Below are positions 29,144-37,180 of a DNA stretch of 64,000 bases, in pieces; within the stretch, counting starts at the first letter, position 1; the number at the start of each line of letters is the position of its first letter. The position numbers were made by a program, and so were the translations under genes. The notes beneath the pieces are model-generated. The model was not told the origin of the DNA and did not search any database. It was given only the letters and a program-made list of their open reading frames with translations. The DNA comes from Pseudomonas sp. v388 (GTDB lineage: Bacteria > Pseudomonadota > Gammaproteobacteria > Pseudomonadales > Pseudomonadaceae): assembly GCF_003935425.1 (NCBI RefSeq), contig NZ_RHQN01000002.1, forward strand, positions 682,001 through 746,000, in the 5' to 3' direction.

Positions 29144-29177
29144 GGGAAATCCTCTTGTTGAGGACTGAAGATGGGCC

Positions 29178-29195
29178 TGGCTCAGCATTGAGCCA
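29178..29195. promoter_or_regulatory. Palindrome in the yciH leader
   Basis: TGGCTCA and TGAGCCA form perfect 7-bp arms around GCAT, 34 bases before the GTG start. It could be a leader hairpin or operator. A -10-like TACACT (minus strand, 29271-29276) lies upstream. Confidence 0.35.
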
Positions 29196-29317
29196 CGACC
29201 GCGAAGCCCCACTCTGGCAGGGGCAGCGCTATGGGAGCGGCAAGGCCGACCCAGTTTGAAAAGGTCGCGCAGTGTAACGACAAATAGTCTGATTGCTAAG
29301 GGGCTGAATGCGCCAAT

Positions 29318-29863
29318 TTACTCAACATTTGCGACGTGCTCCATGTAGCGTTTCAACGCCGCCAGCGAGTCGGGGCAATAAGGCGTTTGCTGGGTATGAC
29401 GCAGCACCTCGGTCAAGGGCATGAAGCGTGCCTCCAGTACTTCTTCGGGCTGCAAGCGCAACGGGCCATCGGATACCGCCGAGAACACCGCACACCAGAC
29501 CCGGTTGCCCGGTTCGTCGAAGAAAAACCGTTCGTGGGCCTGTAATTCGACGCCACCAACGCCCAGTTCTTCTTCCAGCTCGCGGGCAGCGGACTCGGCG
29601 TAGCTTTCTTCGGCCTGGACCATGCCGCCGGCCGCCACATCCCAATAGCCGGGATAGATCGCTTTGCTGAGCGTGCGGCGATGCACGCACAGTTCCCCGG
29701 CACCGTTGAACAGCAGGATGTAGGTGGCGCGCCCGATCAGGTCACGTTCGCGCAGCTCGGCTCTGGGCAGCGACCCGCGCAGGTTGTCCTGCTCGTCGAC
29801 CCAGGCGATCCGTTCGGCGTCCGAGGCGGCGCGGTGCGCAGCCTCGTTCGAGGAAGCAGACAT
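29318..29863 (-). CDS. Nudix hydrolase
   Basis: Nudix enzymes hydrolyse nucleoside diphosphates linked to other groups; the substrate here is unknown. The 181-residue protein has the signature G-x5-E-x7-REUxEExGU, seen as GGMVQAEESYAESA followed by RELEEELGV. It resembles the YfcD subgroup, including the early WVDEQDNLRGSLPRAELRER. The start was set at the ATG at 29861-29863, whose A-T-G shares a base with the stop of the upstream DUF2333 gene (TGATG). The longer frame would lie almost wholly within that gene. Confidence 0.92.
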   Translation of the reverse strand: MSASSNEAAHRAASDAERIAWVDEQDNLRGSLPRAELRERDLIGRATYILLFNGAGELCVHRRTLSKAIYPGYWDVAAGGMVQAEESYAESAARELEEELGVGGVELQAHERFFFDEPGNRVWCAVFSAVSDGPLRLQPEEVLEARFMPLTEVLRHTQQTPYCPDSLAALKRYMEHVANVE

Positions 29864-30942
29864 CAGCCTTGGGACAGCAACTGACGGAGGTCGATGACCG
29901 CCGCGTTGGCGCGCGAGATGTAGTTGGCCATGACCAGCGAGTGGTTGGCAAAGATGCCGAAGGCGCTGCCGTTCAGGACCATCGGGCTCCACAGGCCTTC
30001 CTGGGAAGCTTCCAGCTCACGAATGATCTGCCGCACGCTGACCGTGGCGTTTTTCTTTGCCAGCACATCGGCAAAGTCGACTTCGATGGCGCGCAGCAGA
30101 TGCGACAGCGCCCAGGCCTGACCACGCGCTTCATAGAAGACGTTGTCCACCTGCAGCCATGGCGTTTCGACGATTTCCTCGTCGACCTGCGGCACTTCGC
30201 CCGGCTTGACCGACTCGATGGCTTCGGTTTTCAGGGTGCTGTTGAGCTTGACCCGACCGACGCTGGCCGACAGGCGCTGGGACAAAGACCCCAGACGAGT
30301 GCCTACGTCGCCCAGCCAGTTGTTGAGGTTGTCGGCGCGCGCATAAAACAGCGCACCTTTCTGATTCGGATCAGACAGGCGCGCCTGATAACGACTCAAG
30401 GCATTGATGCCGTCGGTGTACTGCGATTCGCTGGAAGGCAGCACCCAACTGCGGTTGTCGAAGTTGAACAGCGGCTCGGCACGCGCCAGATCGCCGTCTT
30501 CCGCCGATTGCGACTGCGAACGGGCAAAGTCCTTGCGCAGCGCACGGCTCAGGTCGCGCACCTGCACCAGCACGCCGTATTCCCAGCTCGGGATGTTGTC
30601 CAGCCAGATGCCCGGCGGCATGCGGTCGTTGGACAGGTAACCGCCACGTTTTTCCAGCAAGGTGCGGGTGACGCTCTTGAGCGTCTCGACCGTGGTGTAG
30701 CCGATCACGATCTGCTTGCCTTCCCGTTCGGCCGCGGCCTGGGCATTCTGCTGCACCGGAAACAGCGCAGGCTCCTTGCTCCAGTACCAGCCGATCACCA
30801 GCGTGACGAGCAGGTAGATCAGGATCAGAGACCCCAACGCACGGCTGTAGAAAAGATTGCCCAGATAACCGCGTCTCTTGCCCGACGAAGTGTCAGCGGT
30901 GCGATTACCCGCGCTGCCTGCACGGTTCTTCCAATCCAGCAT
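29863..30942 (-). CDS. DUF2333 inner-membrane protein
   Basis: This 359-residue protein belongs to the DUF2333 family, whose function is unknown. A basic cytoplasmic N-terminus is followed by one membrane segment (about residues 36-53, LGSLILIYLLVTLVIGWYW) and a large domain likely to be periplasmic. It is coupled to the Nudix gene. In P. aeruginosa the same order (speA, SUI1, Nudix, DUF2333) is found at PA4839-PA4842, judged from memory. Confidence 0.85.
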   Translation of the reverse strand: MLDWKNRAGSAGNRTADTSSGKRRGYLGNLFYSRALGSLILIYLLVTLVIGWYWSKEPALFPVQQNAQAAAEREGKQIVIGYTTVETLKSVTRTLLEKRGGYLSNDRMPPGIWLDNIPSWEYGVLVQVRDLSRALRKDFARSQSQSAEDGDLARAEPLFNFDNRSWVLPSSESQYTDGINALSRYQARLSDPNQKGALFYARADNLNNWLGDVGTRLGSLSQRLSASVGRVKLNSTLKTEAIESVKPGEVPQVDEEIVETPWLQVDNVFYEARGQAWALSHLLRAIEVDFADVLAKKNATVSVRQIIRELEASQEGLWSPMVLNGSAFGIFANHSLVMANYISRANAAVIDLRQLLSQG

Positions 30943-31047
30943 GGTAGAGGTCCTTTCGGTCTTGGGTTGAATGCTTCACGTGGCGTTCGACAGCAACCTT
31001 ACCGCAATGTGCGGTTTGGCGGGCAGATTGGGGCTGCTTTTCTGGAA

Positions 31048-31071
31048 GGGCACGGACCGCCCGTGGTGCCC
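31048..31071 (-). terminator. Hairpin after the hcp unit
   Basis: GGGCAC and GTGCCC, with an inner CGG/CCG pairing, form a hairpin just downstream of the hcp-linked gene. It lacks a U-tract, so it may only weakly end the hcp transcript before the DUF2333 gene. Confidence 0.4.
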
Positions 31072-31092
31072 GCAAGGCAGGTGTTCCGCAGG

Positions 31093-31590
31093 TCAGTCGG
31101 CGAGGTGAATCTGCAGCATCGCAATCGACTGCGGAGGTGGCGCGGGAGACAGATAGGCAACGCCCAGGCTGTCGGTCTTGCGCACGCTGCTTTCCTGGCC
31201 CATGACAAAGCGCACCTTGCGGTTCGCCAGCGGCTCGCCGGTTATGCTGTCTTGAACGAGGGCCACGAACTTCTCGACAGTCTTCTCGGGCAACGGCTTT
31301 CTGCTCAACGCTCTCACCCGTTGCGCGGTTTTCTGTTCCTGCGCGGCCTTGTCGAATCGCCCCCAGTCAAAGTGGTAGGCCTGGTCCTTGACCAGCAGCC
31401 ATTCGCCTTTCTCAAGCTGCACCATGACGTCCTCGTCACGGCTGCTCATCAGATCGCCGCGCAGATTGTCCATCCCGTCGAGCGGGACGCCGGTGTTCAA
31501 CGAGTCGCCGACCAACGCCTGCGCCTCAAGCGCCGGGTAGGCGTGATCACGTTCGTGGATGGAGGCATAACGGCTCGGAATCAGCTTCAT
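31093..31590 (-). CDS. Unrecognised Hcp-linked protein, possible transthyretin-like C-terminus
   Basis: This 165-residue protein lies two bases after hcp, so it is probably translationally coupled. The first 105 residues are charged and match nothing I know. The last 55 (from KFVALVQDSITGEPLANRKV) look like a small Ig- or transthyretin-like fold, of the kind seen as an adaptor or N-terminal module in some type VI effectors (GEPLANRKVRF, then DSLGVAYL). There is no signal peptide or membrane segment. It could be an effector, an Hcp cargo adaptor or a remnant that has lost its toxin part. Confidence 0.7.
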   Translation of the reverse strand: MKLIPSRYASIHERDHAYPALEAQALVGDSLNTGVPLDGMDNLRGDLMSSRDEDVMVQLEKGEWLLVKDQAYHFDWGRFDKAAQEQKTAQRVRALSRKPLPEKTVEKFVALVQDSITGEPLANRKVRFVMGQESSVRKTDSLGVAYLSPAPPPQSIAMLQIHLAD

Positions 31591-31592
31591 GG

Positions 31593-32093
31593 TCAGTCTT
31601 CACCCTGCCAGGTATCCAGTCCCATGGTGCGACCGGCTTCGTGCTTCCAGATGATGTGTTTGTAGGCCAGGTGGACTCGTTCGAACTGGGTGTAATGCGT
31701 GGCGGCGGGGTTGTCGCAGTGAGGCATGATCAGATCGATGCCGGTAATGAGCGCTTCGCTCAGGTCTATGGTGTAGAACAGCTGCGGCGTGCCGGTCAAG
31801 GTGGTTCGATACCACTCCAGCCGGCAGGTCTTGAGCAGCTCACCGGCGCACAGCGCGTTATTGAGCAGCGGCGAACTCTTGTCCAGCGGCTTGGTGATGA
31901 CGAGCGGTTTGTGCATACGGCGTGCATGGCCCACACCGCCCGGCACGACAATGGAATGATTGACCGCCTGGACGAGAATCTTGTCTTTGTGCCGGGCCTG
32001 CCAGGCGGTACCGAGAGAATCCTCGCCAAGCGCGTCTGCGCTGATAAGACCTTGTTCCATTCCTTCGACAGTGAGAAAGACCGGGGTTGGCAC
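31593..32093 (-). CDS. hcp: Type VI secretion tube protein Hcp
   Basis: Hcp forms hexameric rings that stack into the inner tube of the type VI system and can carry effectors. The 166-residue protein has the family landmarks PTPVFLTVEGMEQGLIS, RMHKPLVITKPLDKSSPLL, CRLEWYRT and AYKHIIWKHEAG. The start is the GTG at 32091-32093, with GGAG seven bases upstream; a longer frame into low-GC leader DNA was rejected. No tssB, tssC or other structural genes are near, so it must use a machine encoded elsewhere. Confidence 0.93.
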   Translation of the reverse strand: MPTPVFLTVEGMEQGLISADALGEDSLGTAWQARHKDKILVQAVNHSIVVPGGVGHARRMHKPLVITKPLDKSSPLLNNALCAGELLKTCRLEWYRTTLTGTPQLFYTIDLSEALITGIDLIMPHCDNPAATHYTQFERVHLAYKHIIWKHEAGRTMGLDTWQGED

Positions 32094-32505
32094 GTGTGTA
32101 CTCCAGAAAATTTTCGCCGACCTTAACAGTCGAACACTGCGCTGGAGCGGCAGTTTAAAAATCCAGAATGAGCTGACTTGAAGCGAGGTGAAATGGCGCT
32201 TCTTTATCGGACATTTCCTACTTTTGAGTGGAGTCAGCGCTTGCGGGCAGATGATGCTTGAAGTTAGTTGCAGCGGTTGGTGCATGGAGCGGGAGGGTCT
32301 GGCTGTCGAGGTACAAAAGAGTCGGCGTGACGCGGCACCCATGGTGCCGCTAGATCCAACGAAATGAGGTAGCGCTCCTCATGAGGGCGTTTTCAGCAGG
32401 GGAGCGCATCCGTGAACCCTGCCGCGTACACCTCGAAGTCTCATTTGACACCGTGTGCGATATCGGGAATCGACGCTTCCACCGCCTGACACTGGCCGGT
32501 GAGAG
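32094..32505. other. Non-coding gap upstream of hcp
   Basis: About 410 bases without a convincing gene; by eye AT-richer than its surroundings. It should hold the hcp promoter. A palindrome GCGGCACC-CAT-GGTGCCGC (32332-32350) stands near the middle and could be an operator or the end of the upstream gene's transcript. Frames across it lack ribosome sites. Confidence 0.5.
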
Positions 32506-32754
32506 TCACCATCTGTGGATGGCCTTGTTACGTTCGATGGGGTTTGCAATCAGTTGCCCGCCAGGGGCGACGATGTCTTGCGCTTCTTTCTGGAAGACTC
32601 GCCACAGGCCATCACAGGTGAGCACGGGCACTGTGGTGACTTTCGTGTCGACGTCGTAGAGGCGTTCCACCCGGCATTCGCAATCGCCCGCTGCGCGAAC
32701 GCTGCGGCCGAGGATTTGGTTATCACATTCGGGGTCTTTGAAGCATTGGCTCAT
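32506..32754 (-). CDS. Small cysteine-containing protein of unknown family
   Basis: This 82-residue protein has cysteines at 4, 10, 25, 27 and 47, with the cluster GDCECRVERLYDVDTKV and a conserved-looking end APGGQLIANPIE. A strong ribosome site, AGGAG, lies seven bases before the ATG. A frame on the other strand lacks one. The family is not recognised. It precedes hcp on the same strand, but the 410-bp gap argues against a shared operon. Metal binding is possible. Confidence 0.6.
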   Translation of the reverse strand: MSQCFKDPECDNQILGRSVRAAGDCECRVERLYDVDTKVTTVPVLTCDGLWRVFQKEAQDIVAPGGQLIANPIERNKAIHRW

Positions 32755-33051
32755 GCGGCGACTCCTGATGGCGTGGCGGGAAATTAGCAGTCCCGACCGG
32801 CCATGTTTCGTCTTCGCAAAAAATCAGAATGCGCTTACGGCGAGCCGACCCCTGGTCGCGCGTGAAAGTTTGCTTTGCCTACTGTCACAGATGAAAAATC
32901 CTACTCAGTAGTTACTGGTCGGGCTTGTCGCGCCGATGACCATTTTTGGCGCGTTAGCGTATGTTCAGGGATGAACGCCACTCGTTTGCTGTCAATTATA
33001 TGACTTACGGCACTCTACTGGCCTCGATGAAGATGCTAGCATAGTGCCGCT

Positions 33052-34698
33052 ATGCGACCTCACAGTAGTCAGGATATGACCCAGCCCGAAGACCCCCATC
33101 GCGACCGTCTCAAGCTGCACTTTGCCCAGCGGGTCATTCATCAGGCACGCCAGATCCTGGAAACCTGGCAGCGTCTGCAGAAGTCCGAGTGGTCGGGCGC
33201 GGACATGGCCGAACTCAAGGATTCCACGCTTAAGCTGATGCGCTTCGCAGAGCGTTTCGAGCAGGTCGAGCACTTTTCCCTGGCGCGGGAACTGGATGAG
33301 GTGCTGGAGAGCGTCGAAGCCAACCGCGGGCGCCTGACCAGCGATGTGATCACCGAACTCAGCCGGTTGATGCAGCGCCTGTCGCGAACCGGGCTGCGCC
33401 AGGGCGACAAGCTGGAACAGACGTCCTTGCCGCCGTTGCGCAAGCCGGTCTATGTCGTGTTGCAGGATCACGAGCGGGCCGAGCGGTTGGCCAAGCAGCT
33501 GGAGTTTTTCGGTCTGTCCGCGATTTCACTGACCAGCGTCGCCGAGTTCCAGGCCGCAATGCTGCAGCGTCACCCGGCGGCGATCATCATGGACGTGGAC
33601 TTCTCCGCGCCGGGCCAGGGCTTGACGCTCGCAACGCAGGTCCAGGAAGGTCTTGAGCAAAAACTGCCGCTGCTGTTCTTCAGCCTGAACGAGACCGATA
33701 CACCCATGCGCCTGGCTGCGGTGCGAGCCGGCGGGGAAGCGTTTCTGACGGGTGCGCTGGAAGCGTCGAGCCTGCTGGAAAAGATCGAAGAACTTACCTG
33801 CGTGGCGCAGTACGAGCCTTACAAAGTGCTGGTCATCGATGATTCACGCGCCCAGGCCGCTCACACCGAGCGTGCGCTCAACGCGGCCGGGATCGTCACG
33901 CGAATCCTGCTCGATCCGATTCGGGCGATGTCCGAGTTGGCGGAGTTCCAGCCCGATCTGATCATTCTCGACATGTACATGCCCGGCTGTACCGGCACTG
34001 AACTGGCGAAACTCATTCGCCACAATGATCGGTATGTGAGCGTACCGATCATCTATCTGTCCGCCGAGGACAACCAGGACAAACAACTCGATGCAATGAG
34101 CGAGGGCGGGGATGACTTCCTGACCAAGCCGATCAAGGCCCGGCATCTGGTAACCACGGTACGCAACCGCGCGGCCCGGGCCAGGAGCCTGAAGTCGCGC
34201 ATGGTTCGCGACAGCCTGACCGGCCTCTACAACCACACCCATATCCTGCAACTGCTGGAGGACTGCAGTTTTCGCGCGCGGCGCGAGAGCAAGCCGTTGT
34301 GCTTTGCGATGCTGGATATCGACCACTTCAAAAAGGTCAACGACAGCCATGGTCATCCAATGGGAGACCGGGTGATCAAGAGCCTGGCGCTTTTCTTGAA
34401 GCAGCGTCTGCGCAAGACCGATTTCATCGGGCGTTATGGGGGTGAAGAGTTTGCCATCGTAATGCCGGACACCGATATCCAGCGTGCCCACAGCGTGCTC
34501 GAAGAGATCCGCCACCGGTTTGCCGAGATCCAGTACCCGGCCCAGCCTGCCGATCTGTTTTGCACCTTCAGCGCCGGCGTGGTTGCGCTCGGACCCGATG
34601 ACGACAGCCTGAGCCTGGCTTCCCAGGCCGACAGCATCCTGTACCGTGCCAAGCGCGAGGGACGTAATCAGGTGCATTCGTCAGTAACAGACCTGTAA
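33052..34698 (+). CDS. gcbA: Diguanylate cyclase GcbA
   Basis: GcbA makes cyclic-di-GMP and is known to promote early attachment in P. fluorescens and P. aeruginosa. The 548-residue protein has a helical N-terminal region, a first receiver-like domain (about 133-250), a second receiver with LVIDDSRA and LIILDMYMPG (about 257-375), and a GGDEF domain. The active site is RYGGEEF. The inhibitory RxxD site is present as RKTD five residues before it, so product inhibition is expected. The start is uncertain: an ATG eight codons downstream (33076) is an alternative, and neither has a good ribosome site. Confidence 0.9.
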   Translation: MRPHSSQDMTQPEDPHRDRLKLHFAQRVIHQARQILETWQRLQKSEWSGADMAELKDSTLKLMRFAERFEQVEHFSLARELDEVLESVEANRGRLTSDVITELSRLMQRLSRTGLRQGDKLEQTSLPPLRKPVYVVLQDHERAERLAKQLEFFGLSAISLTSVAEFQAAMLQRHPAAIIMDVDFSAPGQGLTLATQVQEGLEQKLPLLFFSLNETDTPMRLAAVRAGGEAFLTGALEASSLLEKIEELTCVAQYEPYKVLVIDDSRAQAAHTERALNAAGIVTRILLDPIRAMSELAEFQPDLIILDMYMPGCTGTELAKLIRHNDRYVSVPIIYLSAEDNQDKQLDAMSEGGDDFLTKPIKARHLVTTVRNRAARARSLKSRMVRDSLTGLYNHTHILQLLEDCSFRARRESKPLCFAMLDIDHFKKVNDSHGHPMGDRVIKSLALFLKQRLRKTDFIGRYGGEEFAIVMPDTDIQRAHSVLEEIRHRFAEIQYPAQPADLFCTFSAGVVALGPDDDSLSLASQADSILYRAKREGRNQVHSSVTDL

Positions 34699-34732
34699 AT
34701 CAGCTTGGCGAAGGCGGGCTGATAGGTACTGG

Positions 34733-34787
34733 CAACATTGTTGCTGCCGCTGCGCGCCAGATCGCGAGCAAGCTCGCTCCTACCGGG
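34733..34787 (-). repeat. Solitary REP element
   Basis: Read on the minus strand, GGAGCGAGCTTGCTCGCGAT and the following GGCGCGCAGCGGCAGCAACA match the unit of the 118-bp array at 15.5 kb in the opposite orientation. It lies between gcbA and a convergent lipoprotein gene. Confidence 0.85.
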
Positions 34788-34795
34788 GGGGTGTT

Positions 34796-35359
34796 TTACC
34801 GTGGTGGATACTGCTCCAGGATTTTCGCCACGACGGTGCGCACGACGGTTTCGCGCTCGGCGGGGCTGGCCGGGCTGTCGCTGAGGATGCGTTCGGTACT
34901 GCCGCGCCATACCAGCTTGCCGTCCTTGCTGTCGAACAGGTCGATCTGCAGGGTCGACACCTTGTAATCCACATTGCGTGTTTCAGTGGTCATCGGCGCC
35001 CCCCAATAGCCGTAGCCGCCCCAAGGACCCCAGCCGCCACCGTAATTGGAACTGACCATCTGTTGGCGATTTTCGACGATCAGCCACGCCTGGACCTTCA
35101 AGTTGCCCTGGCCGCCCGCAGGCGCCTGGCGCAGCCCGCGCTGTTCGAGCTGATCGGTGATGGCCTGGCGGATGCGCTGTTCGGTCAGGTCACCCTTGAA
35201 GCGCGGGTCGTCAGGCTGATACTGCACCGCCGGCTCTTTCCAGCTCCAGCTGCGATAGCCGCCGAAATCCCGCTGGGCGTCGAAGTCGCGGTCGACTCGG
35301 TAACTCTGGCAAGCACTCAGCAGCACGGCAAATGACAACACAACCAGATGGCGGAACAT
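34796..35359 (-). CDS. DUF4136 lipoprotein
   Basis: This 187-residue protein has a lipoprotein signal ending LLSAC, with the lipidated cysteine at 17, and a DUF4136 domain. The function of the domain is unknown. The body has a Gly/Trp/Tyr-rich stretch (GGGWGPWGGYGYWG), and a C-terminal pattern QIDLFDSKDGKLVWRGS that recurs in the next gene. The two are tandem paralogues 18 bp apart and should be cotranscribed. Confidence 0.88.
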   Translation of the reverse strand: MFRHLVVLSFAVLLSACQSYRVDRDFDAQRDFGGYRSWSWKEPAVQYQPDDPRFKGDLTEQRIRQAITDQLEQRGLRQAPAGGQGNLKVQAWLIVENRQQMVSSNYGGGWGPWGGYGYWGAPMTTETRNVDYKVSTLQIDLFDSKDGKLVWRGSTERILSDSPASPAERETVVRTVVAKILEQYPPR

Positions 35360-35377
35360 GGCAGTTCTCCGGAAACG

Positions 35378-36016
35378 TCAGGAAGGTGGGTACTCGTTCA
35401 GCGCCTGTTGCACGGCCTGGCGCAACGCCTTGCCGCGATCGGATTGCTTGTTGCCGCTGCTCGATGCATCGGCGCTGGCGCTCCATACCGGTTGCCCGGT
35501 GCGGGCGTCGAACAGGCTGATCTGCACGACCATCACCTGGACCTGATAGGTGCGCACCACCGGCACGCTGACATAACCGCCTTGTCCGTACCCGCGATGA
35601 CCAGAGTAGCGCCCGTAGCCGACCGAGCCGCCGTAGTACGGATCGTAATAATCATCATAATCGCGCACCTGACGCAACCGGGTTTCCTGCCGGGTTGCGG
35701 CACTGACATAGATATCCGCCGTTTGACCACTGCGCGCCGGCCGCAGGCCGCGCTGGTCCAGGCCATTGCTCACCGCTTCGGCTACCTGCGCCGAATCCAT
35801 CCACGCTGTGCCGGGCGGCAGCTGGTCGTTGAGCCAGGCCCAGTTGCGATAGCGGCCGTAATCACGCGGCGGTGCAGGGTAGGCGCTCATGTCCAGGGTA
35901 TTGGCGGCCTGTGGTGGTGCAGGTGGCAAGGGCCTGGAGTCCGCGACATACGGGTTGTCGCTCTGGCAGGCGCTCAACGTGAAGACGAGGGCGAGCGAGG
36001 CAAGGCAGCGTTTCAT
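35378..36016 (-). CDS. DUF4136 lipoprotein, paralogue
   Basis: This 212-residue lipoprotein has the lipobox TLSAC (cysteine 17), then a proline-rich linker and a DUF4136 domain. It shares [17 protein letters not shown] with its neighbour. It differs by a Tyr/Gly/Asp-rich insert ([19 protein letters not shown]). Both proteins are probably anchored in the outer membrane, given Gln at +2. It lies 30 bp downstream of cmoM. Confidence 0.87.
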   Translation of the reverse strand: MKRCLASLALVFTLSACQSDNPYVADSRPLPPAPPQAANTLDMSAYPAPPRDYGRYRNWAWLNDQLPPGTAWMDSAQVAEAVSNGLDQRGLRPARSGQTADIYVSAATRQETRLRQVRDYDDYYDPYYGGSVGYGRYSGHRGYGQGGYVSVPVVRTYQVQVMVVQISLFDARTGQPVWSASADASSSGNKQSDRGKALRQAVQQALNEYPPS

Positions 36017-36046
36017 GGTGTTCTCCTGTAAACACCCGCTTGGATG

Positions 36047-36796
36047 TCACACCGGACGGCAGATCCAGTGCAGGTAACGACCCAGACCGGCAAAGGCCGG
36101 GTGGCGACGATGGGCCAGCTCCATTTCCACCAGACCATCGAGTTCGGCTCGCGCCTGGAACTCGACCGGCATGTAGTCGTGGAACACCCTGACGCCACTC
36201 TGGGTTTCGACCTGCCACATGCCTTCAAGTTGCGTCGCCAGTTCCCGTGGGTCGAGTGGCTGCTGCGGCGTCAGGCTCTGCTTCTCGCCCGCCATGTCGT
36301 TCTTGCGCATCTTGCGGAAATGACCCTTGAGCAGGTTGCGATAGATCAGCGCATCACGGTTGTAAAACGCCAGCGACAACCAACCATCATCGTGAGTCAG
36401 GCTGCGTAATACCGGCAGGATGGTGTACGGCTCGGCGAGCCATTCCAGCACGGCGTGGCACAGCACCAGATCATAGGTTTCACTCAGTAGGCCCGGCAAT
36501 GCCTGCCACGGCGCATGAATGAAGGTCGCCTCTCGGCCCGCTTCGGCGAAGCGCTGCCTGGCGCCTTCGAGCATCGGTTCGGCCGGTTCGGCCAGGGTGA
36601 CGTGATGGCCTTGCTCAGCCAGCCACAGCGACATGTGGCCCAATCCCGCGCCGATATCCAGCACCCGCAACGAACGCCGGGGGAGTGCTTCGCTCAGGTC
36701 GGCCTTCAGGACGGCCAGGCGGATCGCGCCTTTGGCGCCGCCATAGATCTTTTCTGCAAAACGGGTCGCCAACTGGTCGAAATGACGGTCGCTCAC
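36047..36796 (-). CDS. cmoM: tRNA 5-carboxymethoxyuridine methyltransferase CmoM
   Basis: CmoM methylates 5-carboxymethoxyuridine at tRNA position 34, widening wobble decoding. The 249-residue protein begins VSDRHFDQLATRFAEKIYGG, with the SAM site VLDIGAGLGHMSLWLAEQG, and the CmoM-specific LCHAVLEWLAEP, FYNRDALI and GVRVFHDYM. The start is a GTG at 36794-36796, which overlaps the mazG-like stop codon as GTGA. A longer frame to 36967 would be almost wholly within mazG and was rejected. Confidence 0.92.
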   Translation of the reverse strand: MSDRHFDQLATRFAEKIYGGAKGAIRLAVLKADLSEALPRRSLRVLDIGAGLGHMSLWLAEQGHHVTLAEPAEPMLEGARQRFAEAGREATFIHAPWQALPGLLSETYDLVLCHAVLEWLAEPYTILPVLRSLTHDDGWLSLAFYNRDALIYRNLLKGHFRKMRKNDMAGEKQSLTPQQPLDPRELATQLEGMWQVETQSGVRVFHDYMPVEFQARAELDGLVEMELAHRRHPAFAGLGRYLHWICRPV

Positions 36797-37098
36797 TTGG
36801 CGAATCTCCGCTCGCTGTCGGCCAGCTTGCTGCGCACCACTTCGTCCATATCCAGGCCCAGCTCGCTGCACAGCAGCAAGAGATAAAGCACGATGTCGCC
36901 CACTTCCTGGCCGGCGTGGGCCAGTTTTTCCGGTGGCAGCTCGCGGGACTGGTCTTCGCGCAGCCACTGGAAAATCTCCACCAGTTCGGCCATCTCGACG
37001 CTGGCGGCCATGGCCAGGTTTTTCGGGCTGTGGAACTGCTGCCAGTCGTTTTGATCGCGGATGCGGTGCAGGCGTTGGGTCAATTCGTCGAGGTTCAT
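36793..37098 (-). CDS. MazG-like nucleotide pyrophosphohydrolase
   Basis: This 101-residue all-helical protein belongs to the MazG-like/RS21-C6 group that hydrolyses NTPs or dNTPs, including damaged ones. The metal-binding motif is SVEMAELVEIFQW, followed by HAGQEVGDIVLYLLLLC. The second of two adjacent ATGs (37096-37098) was chosen because AGGAG lies six bases upstream of it. It is coupled to cmoM by overlap. Confidence 0.88.
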   Translation of the reverse strand: MNLDELTQRLHRIRDQNDWQQFHSPKNLAMAASVEMAELVEIFQWLREDQSRELPPEKLAHAGQEVGDIVLYLLLLCSELGLDMDEVVRSKLADSERRFAK

Positions 37099-37180
37099 CA
37101 TGCTCTCCTGAAGGCGCATAGCTTCAGGGGGATCGAGCTGCCAGGCAAGCGGGTTTTCCACCCGCACCCTGGATGCGTAT

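Noticed and set aside
29869-31665. Long frame opposite the DUF2333 and hcp-linked genes (598 codons)
   Set aside because: Shadow frame crossing gene boundaries and a spacer.
32381-32659. Plus-strand frame of 92 codons before gcbA
   Set aside because: It is mostly antisense to the Cys-containing gene, which has a strong AGGAG site.
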